From: Psilocybe azurescens
Taxonomy: Eukaryota > Basidiomycota > Agaricomycetes > Agaricales > Agrocybaceae
Assembly: GCA_023853785.1 (NCBI GenBank)
Contig: JAJIRX010001046.1
Span: 85,518 to 149,517 of the forward strand
Length of the DNA: 64,000 bases
Reading direction: 5' to 3'
Numbering within the stretch: the first letter of the stretch is position 1; each line of letters opens with the position of its first letter. A model generated the notes under the pieces. The model had not been told where the DNA came from, did no database searches, and was given only the letters and a program-made list of their open reading frames with translations. Both the position numbers and the translations under genes were made by a program. Shown piece after piece: positions 24,301-35,387 of the stretch.

Positions 24301-24637
24301 GAATGCACTACTTGTACTGCATTACCTGTGTCTCAAGGTACATCCTCGCCATCAATGGAGACCACCATTTGGTTTCTGCTCTCTAGCTATAGACTTCTTG
24401 AAGGTATGTTAAAAGGGTACCTCTCCAGTGTTTTTTTTTTGCTCATTTATGGTACAGAAGTACAACCACTCTTCCCTCTCATCCCCAGAATTCAATGTAT
24501 TAAAGTCCTGGCTATCAGGACTTATGACTTGCGAGTCAAGGAGAATCTTTCAAGGTGCTAATAGCAATCATACACATGAAGATTACACAACTGATGATAG
24601 CAAGTCATCATCAGTAATATTGGATGGTGTTGATTGA

Positions 24638-26436
24638 TGTACAAATATATATAACATAAACAATGTATATGTGTGACTTGGTGCCATAGAATTATATATA
24701 ATACACCTATAACTAGAGGGTAGGTAGAACAAACAATGCAGTGACTCAGTTGGTGCCATAGAATTCTATAGACAAGCTTAATTTCACCCAACATCAGCTG
24801 TTGCCAATCATGTTGTAGACTTGGCCCCAGTTTGGCCCCAGTTTGGCCCCAGCTAAGCTGATGCCACAGGTCAGGCAAAATCTACAATTCAAACAGTTGT
24901 AATACACAATTTTAACATGAATGGGTGGAATTAAATGGCTGAAAATATGCATTGAAATTGTATATACAGTGTATGAGGGCTTTGTAATTGCATGAGGTTG
25001 GCCCCAAGTCAGCCTTGGCTTAGTTAGTATTACAGGTTGGCCACACCCAATTATTCAGTAGGCCATAATATTAAATATTAAAAGGATTGAATGAAAGTAC
25101 ATGACTGAAAAAAAAAACATTGAAAGTGAATATATAGAGGATGAGAGCATTACAGTTGCATGAGGTTGGGCCTGGCTCAACTGATACTACAGATTGGCCA
25201 GAGCCAACCATTCAGTTATTGAAACTATGGAGTATTTATACACATTTATGAAAATAAATAGCTAAATAAATTCATTAAAATGGTATATACAGTAGAACCT
25301 CTGTTCTGTCTCAGTATGGAAAGTGGAAGAACACTGGCACCTCCAGACTAGGCTTTAGGCGCCCAAGTCCAATGAGCCCAACTGCAGGCAAAACAAAGAT
25401 CAACAAAACACCCACATTGCATCATTCCGCACCTACTTGCAGCCTAATGCAAGCACCATATCCGTGCACCCATACAACACCTAAAAACCAAGAGAACAAA
25501 ACCATTAAAAAGCAGATCACCGGGCAAATAAACCATTTAACCAGAACCCAATGTGCCTCCGACGATTTAAATATCAAAAGCTTAGAATTAAACCAAGCAC
25601 ATAAAATTTAACAGACAAAAACATATTTAAGTAACCTACTTGTAATCGTTACAGTACTTGATTTTCCCCCAAAGAAAACATCAATTCATACATACTATCT
25701 TCACATGCACAAACCTCTCAAATGTTCCAATACAAAGAAATCAACATATATATTGTTTGCTGTCTGCATAATTTTCTCTTCACCCATTTCATATGTATTG
25801 TCAACCTAAAGGAAACCCTTCCAGAATTGCTCACCCACTTTGTTGTTGTTTGCTTGCTCTTTCTTGTCCTTGTTGCACATCCGCTGCTTTTCACGTCCCT
25901 TTCTTGTACTTGTCAATCTTCCCTGGACATATTTGCAGTTTTCCTACACCCAGAAAACCCTGTTTGCTGGACACTTTCCCAGCAGACAGAATAAAGGAGA
26001 TCACAGTCCGCCCCAGACAGTAAAATCTCTCTTCAATACTGTGAATCTGAACTCTGCAGTTGCATCAGATTGTACACAGCCAACCATTATGTCTTCTAAT
26101 ATGCAATATTTATATGCATGGATGAATTAAACAGCTCTAAATTTTTCTTGAAGCTGAATATGATATAGATAATGGCTTTGCAGTGGCATCAGTTTGATTC
26201 TGGCTTGACTGCAGATACTACAGAATGCCCAAAGCTGAAATTTCAGTAAACCAACATAGTGTGGACAACAAATTGCTCAGTTTAACATGTGTTTCTCTTA
26301 ACTCTTAAACTGTTCAACTATAATATGAAAGCACTCTGTATACATGTATAATACTAGGCAACTTACCATCCATAGTATGAGTATCACAAATATATATACA
26401 ATAGAATACCTGGGTGAAATGACAGTCCATGTTAGG
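24638..26436. repeat. AT-rich region with diverged tandem repeats of about 130-165 bp
   Basis: Units with the pattern GCAtgAGgTTGG ... CTxxTAxTACAGxTTGGCC ... CAxTTATTCAGT occur near 24975, 25137, 26035 and 26165. A 12-bp unit around TTGGCCCCAG is repeated three times at 24821-24852, and GTTGGTGCCATAGAATT-type copies lie at about 24675 and 24748. The stretch 25285-26030 does not match the unit and may be a later insertion; it starts CAGTAGAACCTCTG, similar to ends of pogo/Tc1-like elements. No gene recognised. Confidence 0.55.
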
Positions 26437-26998
26437 AGGTCTTTACACGGCCCCCATTTTTTGGTCAGACTCCGGTCGGACTCCGTCGGACTTTCTATAT
26501 TCAGAATGTCAATTTTTCTGGTCTAGGACTGCTGAAAATTTCCAGTGAGATTCGGTGAGATTCTGGTGAATGTCTGACTGGACTACAAGTCTGACAGACT
26601 GTCCGGGCGGACTGTCCACTGGAATAATGCCAAACCAGCAGTCAAAGTCCACTGGAAATGACCGGACAGGACCAACAGAAGTCCATTGGAAGTCCATCGG
26701 AATCCCACCAGACATGACCATTGGAATTCCAGTGGACAAGTCTAGCGGAATTCCAATGGGAGTCCAACAGACAGCAAGCAGAGGGTTGTTCAAAGTTTTT
26801 ACTGTCCTTTTATTATAATTTATACTAGTATAAAAAAAGACACAAACAGGAATTGAATTCGGGCATTGGAGAATGCCAAACACAAGTGGGATAAACCAAC
26901 TGAGCCACAAAGGCTTATGGAAAATAAAAAATTAGTTAAATACATACTGATGCAGCCGAAATTCTCGGCACTGCTCGGCACGGGCCAAACAACAACAC

Positions 26999-27490
26999 GT
27001 GCGTGACATGTTGATGCCAGGTCAGTCCGTTGTTGATTCCAACCCCACCCTTTTCCTTCCACCACTACCACCGCCTCGTCAGTCGGAGCCAGGCAAGAGC
27101 CAACCTGATGCGACAGAGGACAAGAACAACTGCGACGGCCACACCAATGAGGACAACTGCGATGGCGACAATGAAGACATGGACGAGGACCACGATGAGG
27201 ACCGTGAGGGCAAGGGCAAGGACCGCGAGGACGACAGCTAGGACCAGGATCACGACAGTGAGGACCAAGACACCAGCATGGACCAGGACATGGGCGAGGA
27301 CAGCAGCGAGAGCAAGGACAGCAGCAAGGGCAAGGACAGCAGCAAGGGCAAGGACAAGGACAGCAGCAAGAGCAAGGACAGCAGCAAGGGCAAGGACAAG
27401 GACAGCAGCAAGAGCAAGGACAGCAGCAAGAGCAAGGACAGCAGCAAGAGCAAGGACAGCAGCAAGAGCAAGGACAAGGACGGCGGCTAG
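26999..27490 (+). pseudogene. Acidic, Lys/Ser-rich repeat ORF with one in-frame stop
   Basis: One frame runs from MRDMLMPGQSVVDSNPTLF through an acidic stretch (CDGDNEDMDEDHDEDREG) to a TAG at 27239, then resumes in the same frame through DSSKGKDSSKSKDKD repeats to 27490. Such low-complexity charged tails occur in fungal transposon proteins, but no catalytic domain is visible. Because the 18-bp unit has no stops in several frames, long frames are also open on the - strand (26820-27800, Cys/Pro-rich) and in another + frame (27030-27746, Arg/Ala/Thr-rich). Which frame, if any, is used cannot be decided by eye. Confidence 0.35.
27294..27482. repeat. 18-bp minisatellite (GACAGCAGCAAGRGCAAG) with 6-bp spacers
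   Basis: About nine units of GACAGCAGCAAGGGCAAG or the AGAGCAAG variant follow each other, sometimes with an extra GACAAG. All lengths are multiples of three, so frame is kept. Confidence 0.9.
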
Positions 27491-27885
27491 GGCAAGTACC
27501 AGGACAGGCACAGAGGACGACAACACCGACACGTACCACAACGGGTATGGACCGCTGACAACATGTACCACCACAGTGACAGTGAGGACAACAGAGACAA
27601 CCCTGACATGCAATGATGGCAGCGACATGTACCACAACACGTACGAATGGCAGCAATGTGTACCACAACACATACAGACAACACTGACGCATACCACGGC
27701 GGGTACAGCCGACTACAACACCCCACAGCAACACCCTGATGCATAAAATGATGGGTACGGCTGACCACAATGTTGATAACATGGATGACAACACCACCAA
27801 TGTACCCTCTGCCCTCTTTTTCCGCTTCTTTTTTCTTTTTTGTTTCTTTTTTCTTATGTTTTTATTTTATTTTTACCTGTATATA

Positions 27886-28101
27886 ATCATGTAGTATATA
27901 GTTTTTAATATATTATATTACATTGTCACATAAATTTAAGCTAAGATTAAAGTATTCCAGTTGGAATCCAATTGGATTCCATTCCATGTGAATTTAAAGT
28001 TGGACTTAGTGAAATTCACAAAGTCAGATAATAATGTAGTATATAGTTTTCAATATATTATATTACATTGTTACATGAATTAAAGATAAGATTGAAGTAT
28101 T
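27886..28101. repeat. About 70-bp direct repeat, two copies
   Basis: TGTAGTATATAGTTTTYAAT and the following 50 bp occur at about 27889 and 28034 with few differences, separated by about 75 bp. AT-rich and non-coding. Confidence 0.8.
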
Positions 28102-28461
28102 ATCCTAGTGACCTAGCTTCCTTAATATGGCTCCCAAAGCTTCCAAGAACACTGCTACTGTCCCTAACTCCCTCCCAAGTCTGCAATTAAACCAGTGACA
28201 GTCCACTGGACATCCACTGGACTCCACTGGACAGAGCACTCTTGGATCTGGTCTAATTAAGTGCTGAGAGTCTGGTGGAAGTCTACTGGAAGTCCAACAG
28301 AAGTCCAACAGACTGGACAGTCCAGCCAGTCCACCTGTTTTCTGTCTTGAAGTGACTTGACCAGACTTTGACTGGAATTTGGCTGGACTCTGACTGGACT
28401 GGTAGCAGAATTTTGTCAAGTCCAATAGACTGTCCATTGGAATTGGCTGGGTCCAGTGAAA

Positions 28462-29174
28462 GTCTGTTTCACCCAGTCCAGTATGGCGGTCCATGTGGGT
28501 AAATATTCCCCATAAACATTTCATTGCACAGAAATATATTTTGATCTTGCACAGTTATTTTTGATGTTCACATTTTATGTAGCACAGCCACCATACAAGT
28601 TGGGCAGCCTCTTGTATCTGCCCTAGTGTCTTCAGCAAAGGAGGGAGGCTCAATTTTTCAATACTTTTATATACTTTAGTACAGTAATAGAATTATCCAA
28701 CCATACTTTCATTTCAGACATTCATGCCTTGACTTGTAGGCAGGCTATAAACAGTCAATTAGGCTGTTTTCTCTAGCAGAGTTTCAACTCCAAATGTGCT
28801 GCTGACTTGCCAGATATGATATATTTACATAATCACAGCATTCCAGCTGGCTGTTCTTTGCAAAATTCAATAAAATATGCACAACTTGCACAATAATGTT
28901 CAGTGAGCTAAACATATATTCAGGGGGCTTTAAAGTATCTGCACATGGCAAATTTTAGGTTAAAATAAATTTAGGGGTGTGAACATTTCTCTGGGCATCT
29001 TAAAGAATGTTTCTGCACACTCAAACATATTTCTGGGCAGCTGAAAATCCTTTAAAATATCTGCGGGAACATCAAAAATAACTGTGCAAGATCAAAATAT
29101 ATTTCTGCGCAATGAAATGTTTATGGGGAATATTTACCCACATGGACCGCCATACTGGACTGGGTGAAACAGAC
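28462..29174. mobile_element. 713-bp foldback/MITE element with 108-bp inverted arms
   Basis: The left arm 28462-28569 and the right arm 29067-29174 are reverse complements with a single mismatch that I can see (CATTGCACAG against CATTGCGCAG). The arms begin GTCTGTTTCACCCAGTCC. The core is AT-rich, has no coding frame and repeats fragments of the arm (aaatatxtxtgxgcA motifs). No clear target duplication: flanks read CAGTGAAA and CAGAGAAC. Near-identical arms suggest recent activity. Confidence 0.88.
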
Positions 29175-29650
29175 CAGAGAACCCCTTTGGGTGTACAAAA
29201 GGATGCTCTGGAGACCTTTCATATGAGAAGAAGGTTCTAACGCAGGTAAATGGTGAGGTTGTCAGCAGGAACTGGGAGGATGAGAGACAACGAGAATATA
29301 TCTGCTGTGTTTTGGTTACAAGACATCATTTTAAATGGACTGTGCTGTGTTATGATAAGTGCCAATGTTTCCACCTTTGAATGCTAACTATACTCATCCG
29401 TACTGTTCTGTATACAACTACTGGAATGTGACTCTGTCCAAGATGAAAAACTCTGATCAAAGAGGAGGACAATTTCATGATGGATATTTCATGTGGGCGT
29501 GGGTAGGTCTGGGCAGTATGAAGTTTGGATGTGCGTGGGAAGGGTAGGGCATACTTGAAATGTGCTGTGGCAGTATAAACGTTGGTGTATTGGGGTACAA
29601 ATATATCTCAATTCTTTTTGATAATAGTCCATTGCGGTCATTGTCGATGA
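29175..29650. other. Unassigned DNA at the right edge of the island
   Basis: The short frame at 29359-29547 has no recognisable domain. The segment ends at the stop codon of the inverted NLR3 copy. I see no element termini in it. Confidence 0.45.
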
Positions 29651-31632
29651 TTACTCGCCGTCATCAGTTGTGTAATCAAGAGCCGTATGATCTATGTAAA
29701 CACCCTGAAAGATTTTCTTGGACTCGCGAGTCATAAGCCCCGATAGCCAGGCTTTCAATAAATCAAACTCTGGGGGTGAGAGGGAAGAGTGATCGTACTT
29801 CTGTACAATAAAATGAGTGAAAAATAAAAATAAAAAACTTCAATTACCCTTCTAACATACCTTCAAGAAATCTATAGCTAAAGAACAGAAACCAAATGAT
29901 GGTCTCCATTGGCTCTGAGGATGTATCCTGAGACACATGCAATGCAGTGCACGTAGTGCATTCAAGTTCTGCTCTGTCGGAATCGCATAAGGCAGACACT
30001 TGATAAATGGTAGAAAAAATTTCCTTGTGATTGTTTTCCAACACGAGTTTTGTTCAGTATTGGTGTTCAGCGCACCGTATTGATTTTTTTACCAGCATGG
30101 TGAGAAGAAATGCGGCTAGGTGGGGATACTAGTCGTTAGGGCTGATGACTGAGTTTCCCTCCCTCGCAAATATTTTCTCGAGGATGGTGCGTCGCGCCTT
30201 GTAAATGGGGGTAGAAAAAGTAAGGTAGTGAGTGGGGGTGGAGAGGTCGGCGGCGTTGCGGCCGCGTCATCTCCAGGGCGTAGAGGACCGATGGCAATAC
30301 TGAAGGGTGACCCCACTTCGCATCGTCATGGTACTCTACTCTACCTATTATACGTGTAGATTTGTGATTAATGAAAGGATTATCCAGTTCCAAAGGTGAT
30401 GGGTGGGTGGGATTTTAGATATATTCGGTAGGTGATGAATGGGTAAGGTAAATATACGTTGACCGCCTACGCAGTCGGTCGTGGTACAGGTTAGAGTAAG
30501 TAAGTAGAGTGTCCGGGAGGTAAGTACGTGGCGGCGTCTCCTTCTCACGAGACGACGTACCCGCAGGCGGGTACTTTCAGCTCGTAGAACTCAGTTATCC
30601 ATCCGTGAAAGTCGAGAGCATTGGGATAAGGGAACGAAATGTTCAATAGATCCAGAGGCTTCTCTTCGATGGAGGAGCATGTTCCGTCATGGGATGAACG
30701 GATTATGTGCAAGGATACAGACGGAATGGAGTCGCTATCGCTGTGCATCCAAAGATTAGAGTAATAGGCATCTGTGAAATGCGGCAAGTAGGCGATTTCG
30801 AATATCCTTTTCGCAGCGCATCGCATTGTGTTAGGAAGGCTACTATCGTGTTCTTTGATAACGTCTCTGCTGGGTCCTGTCTGGTATCATGGATGGCCGT
30901 AAATCAATGACTGGAATATGATTATATTGACACTTACCATTTGCCTGTTAAACCAGCCCAACGCAGCCAACACCATTATCACGTAAACGATCCCAGAAAG
31001 ATGCATCCATTATGATGTTGAATATCTTCATTTTCTTCGGATCTTCAAAATATTCATTGGAGTGTATGTCCGAAATCTGATTGCATCGTAAGAAGCACTT
31101 GGCAGTACGCACGAGCCGCCATCGGTGTTGAACAAACGATTGGTCATCATTTCTGTGGAATATCCCGTTAAAGTGCTGGGCACTGAGACTTACTACTTGA
31201 TGGTCCCATGCTCCAACATGTTGATTTTCCTGTCCATGGCCTTTGACCTTGTGATACACGGCCGAAAATACTGGACCCATAGTGTTTATATAGGCTAAAT
31301 ATCCTCTTTCATCGCAATGGAAATCAAGGTATATAAAGTCAGGGAGGTGTTGGAGATCAGATATATTGGTATCCAGACCGATATTCATTGACTCCGAGAT
31401 ATCTTTGATGCTATGCGATGTGTTGAAGGAATATTCAAGAGTATATAAAGTCATGTATGCGAAAGTTGCTTAGTTTTTAGGCGATCGGTCTGTGATCTGC
31501 TTTGCTGAAATTGATTGAGCAACGTTGAGAACATCAGTGAGAGATTGGAGTAGATTTCGGTGCATATTACGCCAATATAGACCGTCCAAGGTCCGCCCAG
31601 ATTGTAGTGTGGCAAGAAAATATAAGACGGCG
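29651..31632 (-). pseudogene. NACHT NLR-like gene, 3' fragment in inverted orientation, copy NLR3
   Basis: C-terminal half only, on the - strand. It begins at about 31632 within exon 3 (VLYFLATLQSG, LDGLYWRNMHRNLLQ) and continues through ISESMNIGLDTNISDLQHL, NTMGPVFSAVYHKVKG, QISDIHSNEYFEDPKKM, the splice after NRQM, FEIAYLPHFTDAYYSNLWMH, and the last exon (AWLSGLMTRESKKI) to a stop at 29651. The NACHT core is missing: at about 31633 the sequence changes directly into the 5' end of AEC copy E3 on the other strand. An in-frame stop follows RSPKN (near 31470). Its closest relative in the window is NLR2; the two lie tail to tail around the 5-kb AT-rich island. Confidence 0.87.
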
Positions 31633-31633
31633 T

Positions 31634-32790
31634 TTGCTCTCCGACATGCTCCGCTATCTATCGTTTCTGGAATACCCCGTTCTGAACCCTTATCATCTCT
31701 TCCTTTATAACGGTCCATCCTCGAGGTCTTCTTCCTACGCACTGTTGGGTACATCCTGGAAAGACAAGGTATCCTGGATAAGAAGACTCAAGAGGTACGC
31801 ATATCCTTTCCCCTGATGATCTCTGGTTCGTTCCAAGGCTGTATTTTATATTATTATTGATCACTGACGTCTATAATTATAGCAAATCAACATACTCAAT
31901 GTATCGCTCTTCACACCCGTACTACTCTTCTCCAACGTCGTTTTTTTACTTGTATCCCAGGACGTGTACAGGACGAGCAGTTTTTCTATTATTCTTTGTA
32001 ATGAGACTTACGCTGCATCTACTTAATCGCCCTTTCCACAGAAACTCAAGGAACTCTGGATGATTCCTATATAGTTTATCATCGTCACAGGCACCTCAAT
32101 GGTCGTAGGCCGGGTTCTGGGATGGACGTTCCGGTTGAGAAAATCGCAGCGGTATGTGCACCCCATTCTTCCTTTTCCCTGTTTTCATTATCCTTTTCCA
32201 CGATTCGCGTTTCTTTTACCATTTCCTTCCTTTTATCTCTTTCCCATTCACAAGTACTTTGGATACTCCCCACCACATTCTACCTTACTTGCACTTGTCT
32301 CTCTTTCGTCCGTCCGCACTTAATTGACCCTAACTCACTCTCACACAGTCATTCAGTCACACAATCAGGAGCTTCATAATGGCCGCCGCGATGTTCATGA
32401 ACTCCAGCGCACTCCCCATCACGTTCATGCAAAGCCTCGTCGTCTCGGTGCCCAACCTTGTGTGTGGGGCTCGGACAATAACAAGAAAGGCGCTGACGTA
32501 TTGGATGATATAAAGTACGCTTGGAATGGTGATATGTGGCTTTTGCTTTCGTTTTATACTCTGTTTCACTCCTTTAGTACGCACTCTATCCCTCTCGCCT
32601 ATACCCCCATGCCTATCACCATCTCTGTCGTCTTACCAACCCGCGTGCATCCCGCTAACCACCTCTTACAAGTCAGATACAGCTATGGCGTAAGCCTCTT
32701 CTCGCGTGCAGCTACCATCCTCGCACCACCCGTCCTCTCATCTGCTACCACGCCGTTTACATCCATCCTCGGACTCGACATAGATCATGA
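31634..32790 (+). pseudogene. AEC-family transporter N-terminal half, copy E3
   Basis: 5' half of the AEC gene in inverted orientation. Exon blocks: RSILEVFFLRTVGYILERQG and ILDKKTQE (31716-31793, after a stop), then INILNVSLFTPVLLFSNVVF (31887-31950), KLKELWMIPI followed by TAG then FIIVTGTSMVVGRVLGWTF (32043-32155), and SFIMAAAMFMNSSALPITFM with SLVVSVPNL (32370-32460). The 17-nt loss after AATAACAAGAA is shared with E1, E4, E5 and E6. Homology ends at about 32790, so the loop and C-terminal helices are missing. The TGG-to-TAG change inside helix three is a nonsense mutation. Confidence 0.82.
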
Positions 32791-34870
32791 TCTGCCTATT
32801 GACTAAGGCCGCCTTTGAACACTTCCCTCCGATTCTTCTTGGCTGCAAATATATTCACCTCAGCACTCGCTTTCCGCGTCCTTACTACTTGCTACTTTAC
32901 TCCTATTTGGACTTGGTGAGTCCATTAGTTCTCTCAGACGAGTCACCGGTACTGATAACTTTCATAGTTCACTTCAAATTCTCTTCATCCAGTCATTTTC
33001 GCTCAGTAATCTTACGTTCAAGGCTGTCGCAGTGCCAATACAACATGGTGAGCGTATTGGGTCGTGTCTAGGCTCTCAGTCTCTGATTCAGTGCTCGTTC
33101 CCCGCTCACTCGTGCCGGCTGTAGTCTGTGTATGCAAGAGGCTTGTGTGAGTGTTCGCAATGTCAAAGTAAAGTCTTGCTCATTGTGATCAGTCTCTACT
33201 ACAGATTTGAATGACAATTACATGTGGGGTCTGGGAGATGGTTTGATGGCTATTACAATGAAGGCGACGAGAACAGAGGTGGGTAAATGCTCTCCATTCA
33301 TTGTGGAACATGGTGCTCACTGAGCAGGCGGGCGGCGGGCAAGTGGGTGCGTCCACCTGGGATGTGGGTGTGGGATCGAGGAGGATGGTGAGTATATAGA
33401 TATGTTGTGCGAAACGCAGGGGCTACGGATGCTCGCATGTGGCTGTCGAGGCCAGTCAGGGTACTAGTACTTGCACGTCACATTACTCACTTTGCGCAGG
33501 CTGTAGACAAGGAACCATGTGCACTGAGGCCGTGCAGAGCTTACTAAGGGACCAGAACATTGTGAATAGTAGGGGCTGGTTGTAGTCGAACACGGGTACA
33601 TTGCCGAGAGAGCAATGATTGTGGGACTGGTATATAGGGTAGGTACATGGGAGTGTTATGATCGACGAAGGGGATACGGGTGCTTGCTAGGTGCAGTACA
33701 AGTATGCTAAAGTTCCACCTCATATGTGCATGGGCTACTTACATCCCTCATATCGCAGACAAGGTGCTGGGCAGGCTTTACATTGACACTTCTTCAGCTA
33801 CAGTCTGGATATCGAATATGATGTTTATCGCAGTGCCTGTCGTAGTCAGCGGGGTGGTGAAAAAGGAGTGTTGCGGTATCTACAAGCAGTGAGCCCCTGC
33901 ATATATTGCCCAATATATTGTGCTTACTGATGTCGAACAGGGCACTGTATTGCAACCTCGATGCTCATCCCGTCATCTTATGCACTGAACGGCGACACCG
34001 TGAAACCTGTCGGGAACATTGCAAGAACGGAGAAGAGGTCAGCATGGTGAGCGGCATGCAATGGTACGGTACTTCTCACTTTATTTGGAGCACGCTCATG
34101 AAGGTGTGAACGAGAGAGATTGCGATTGGCCTTGCTGTCGGCCCTGCTGTCGGCATTGGATGGTTAGTGGGGTTTGGTTTCAAGCACTGAAGGCAGGAGC
34201 CACAGAAAATCGATAAAGTCTCAGATAGTGAACCTACGACATAAGATCACCGCACGCGACCTGTGAGAAGAGAGCGGGAGGCCGACAGGAAGGATGTCAG
34301 CAGGGAGTGAAGTTGAAGACGAGGTTTCAAGCGGGGACTCTCAAAGGGAAGAGGACGAAGACTGCGTGGACCTGTATTGAGAATGGCGCAGGGGCCTGAA
34401 GTAATCTTCCCTGCTGTGTCGCCCAGTCTACAAATCGATCTCGTTCCGGTGCCAAAACCAGTGTCTTGGATTCCCAGTCCGGCTTGTGCGACGGATGGTG
34501 GTGGATGAGCCTCCGAAGGGAAGGTGGATGCACACATACATCGGGACGGAGGATGTATATGCGACTGGTGGAGAGATGTTAGGGCTAACGATAACTCGGG
34601 GAACGGGGTTTTGTGCGAGCGGGAGACAGTGTGGGAGTGGACTGAAATTTGATGCAAAATCTCGACCGTATCATGTCGAGGCGTTCGCCCAAAGACCTGC
34701 GGGAAATGACAGTGAGCTTGCTTGAGCGGTAGAGATAGGTAGAGATACAGATGGGCATGTAGCGTACTATCGTACAACCTGGAAATTGGATGATCCAATC
34801 AGCGCTCGAGCCTCGAATACTGGAGAACATCTCCACACACAAAGACCAACCGCTTTTCATCGTTCTTGAA
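32791..34870. other. Unassigned segment, possible spliced gene remnant (+)
   Basis: Several stretches bounded by plausible splice sites read on the + strand (33217-33276, 33330-33388, about 33500-33570, 33762-33893), and near 34110-34190 a hydrophobic frame gives AIGLAVGPAVGIGWLVG, like a single membrane helix, followed by a charged tail. I do not recognise a family. From about 34430 the DNA matches 48370-48830 and parts of the segments downstream of the NLR copies, so this is a rearranged module border. Confidence 0.35.
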
Positions 34871-35387
34871 AAATTCGAGTTGATAGTGAAATTGATATTG
34901 AATAATTTATACCGTGGGCAATAGCAATCTTTGAGGCCGAATTCATGACTGCCATCCTCTACTGATAGAGACACTTCTGTACCAGTTGCGTAGACATTCC
35001 TATCCTTAATATATGAGGAGAATTACTAAGCGGCAGAAGACATGAAGCATCCAAGAACCAGGAACTCCAACGGCTGTTCTGCAGTACTTAAATTGAGAGA
35101 CGGTAAAGTACATGAGTGAAGTAAGTAAACATGCCAGAAAACAAATGATATTCTATCTGTGAGTATACAGTGATGTACAAGTACGTATTACGATCGGACC
35201 TTGAAGCAACGATGCGAAGAGGAGGAAAATAAAATGAAGAAATAAAGCATAGATAATTGACTCAGTAAGCACAGCGCACCGGAAGGAAAAGCAAGGACAA
35301 AAGAACAAAAACATACCCGTCGTGGGATCACACCCCACTATCGTCCCCCTATGTCAAATCACATCAACACCTATCCCTCCTGAGAAA
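34871..35387. other. Non-coding DNA upstream of the AEC E4 stop codon
   Basis: No conserved frame; the sequence has no counterpart in the other modules. It is the natural 3' flank of the only AEC copy that keeps its C-terminus. Confidence 0.45.

Larger units (their letters stand above)
19207..24637 (+). pseudogene. NACHT-domain NLR-like NTPase, copy NLR2, split by a transposon
   Basis: Same gene model as NLR1 but the most diverged + strand copy. The leader exon starts at 19207 (MPKNENN, then FQGARNVMITGGSIRQV) and is interrupted after codon 43 by a 2.0-kb element. It resumes at 21356 (YYEGGRDV). Exon 2 starts at 21430 with LHILGQHIAADAMYNS; Walker A GPAGAGKSAI is at about 21597 and Walker B TVIIDGLDKCAGS at about 21905, with Lys in place of the usual Glu next to the conserved Asp. 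Further lesions are a -1 in the C run at about 22002 and a -1 at about 22311. The C-terminal exons continue to 24637 with a longer, Ser-rich end than the other copies (SSSVILDGVD). Its C-terminal half resembles NLR3 more than the others, for example NTMGPVFSA and NDDQSxVQxRW. It ends at the edge of the AT-rich island. Confidence 0.9.
26437..28461. mobile_element. Putative DNA transposon with TCCACTGGA subterminal repeats
   Basis: Two blocks rich in TCCACTGGA and its variants (26460-26780 and 28180-28460) flank a central coding-like, GC-richer segment (27000-27780) and an AT-rich segment. Repeat-rich ends around a coding core fit a DNA transposon. The true ends and a target duplication are not visible, and the right block abuts the 713-bp inverted-arm element. 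Confidence 0.5.

Noticed and set aside
26820..27800. 326-codon - strand ORF as a Cys-rich secreted or metallothionein-like protein
   Set aside because: Its Cys/Pro runs come from the 18-bp minisatellite read backwards; flanking parts show no signal peptide or family match, and the + strand has an equally long frame.
24638..29650. CRISPR-like array or centromeric satellite in the AT-rich island
   Set aside because: Repeats are diverged and irregular, with no constant spacers; the organism is eukaryotic, and transposon ends explain much of the structure.
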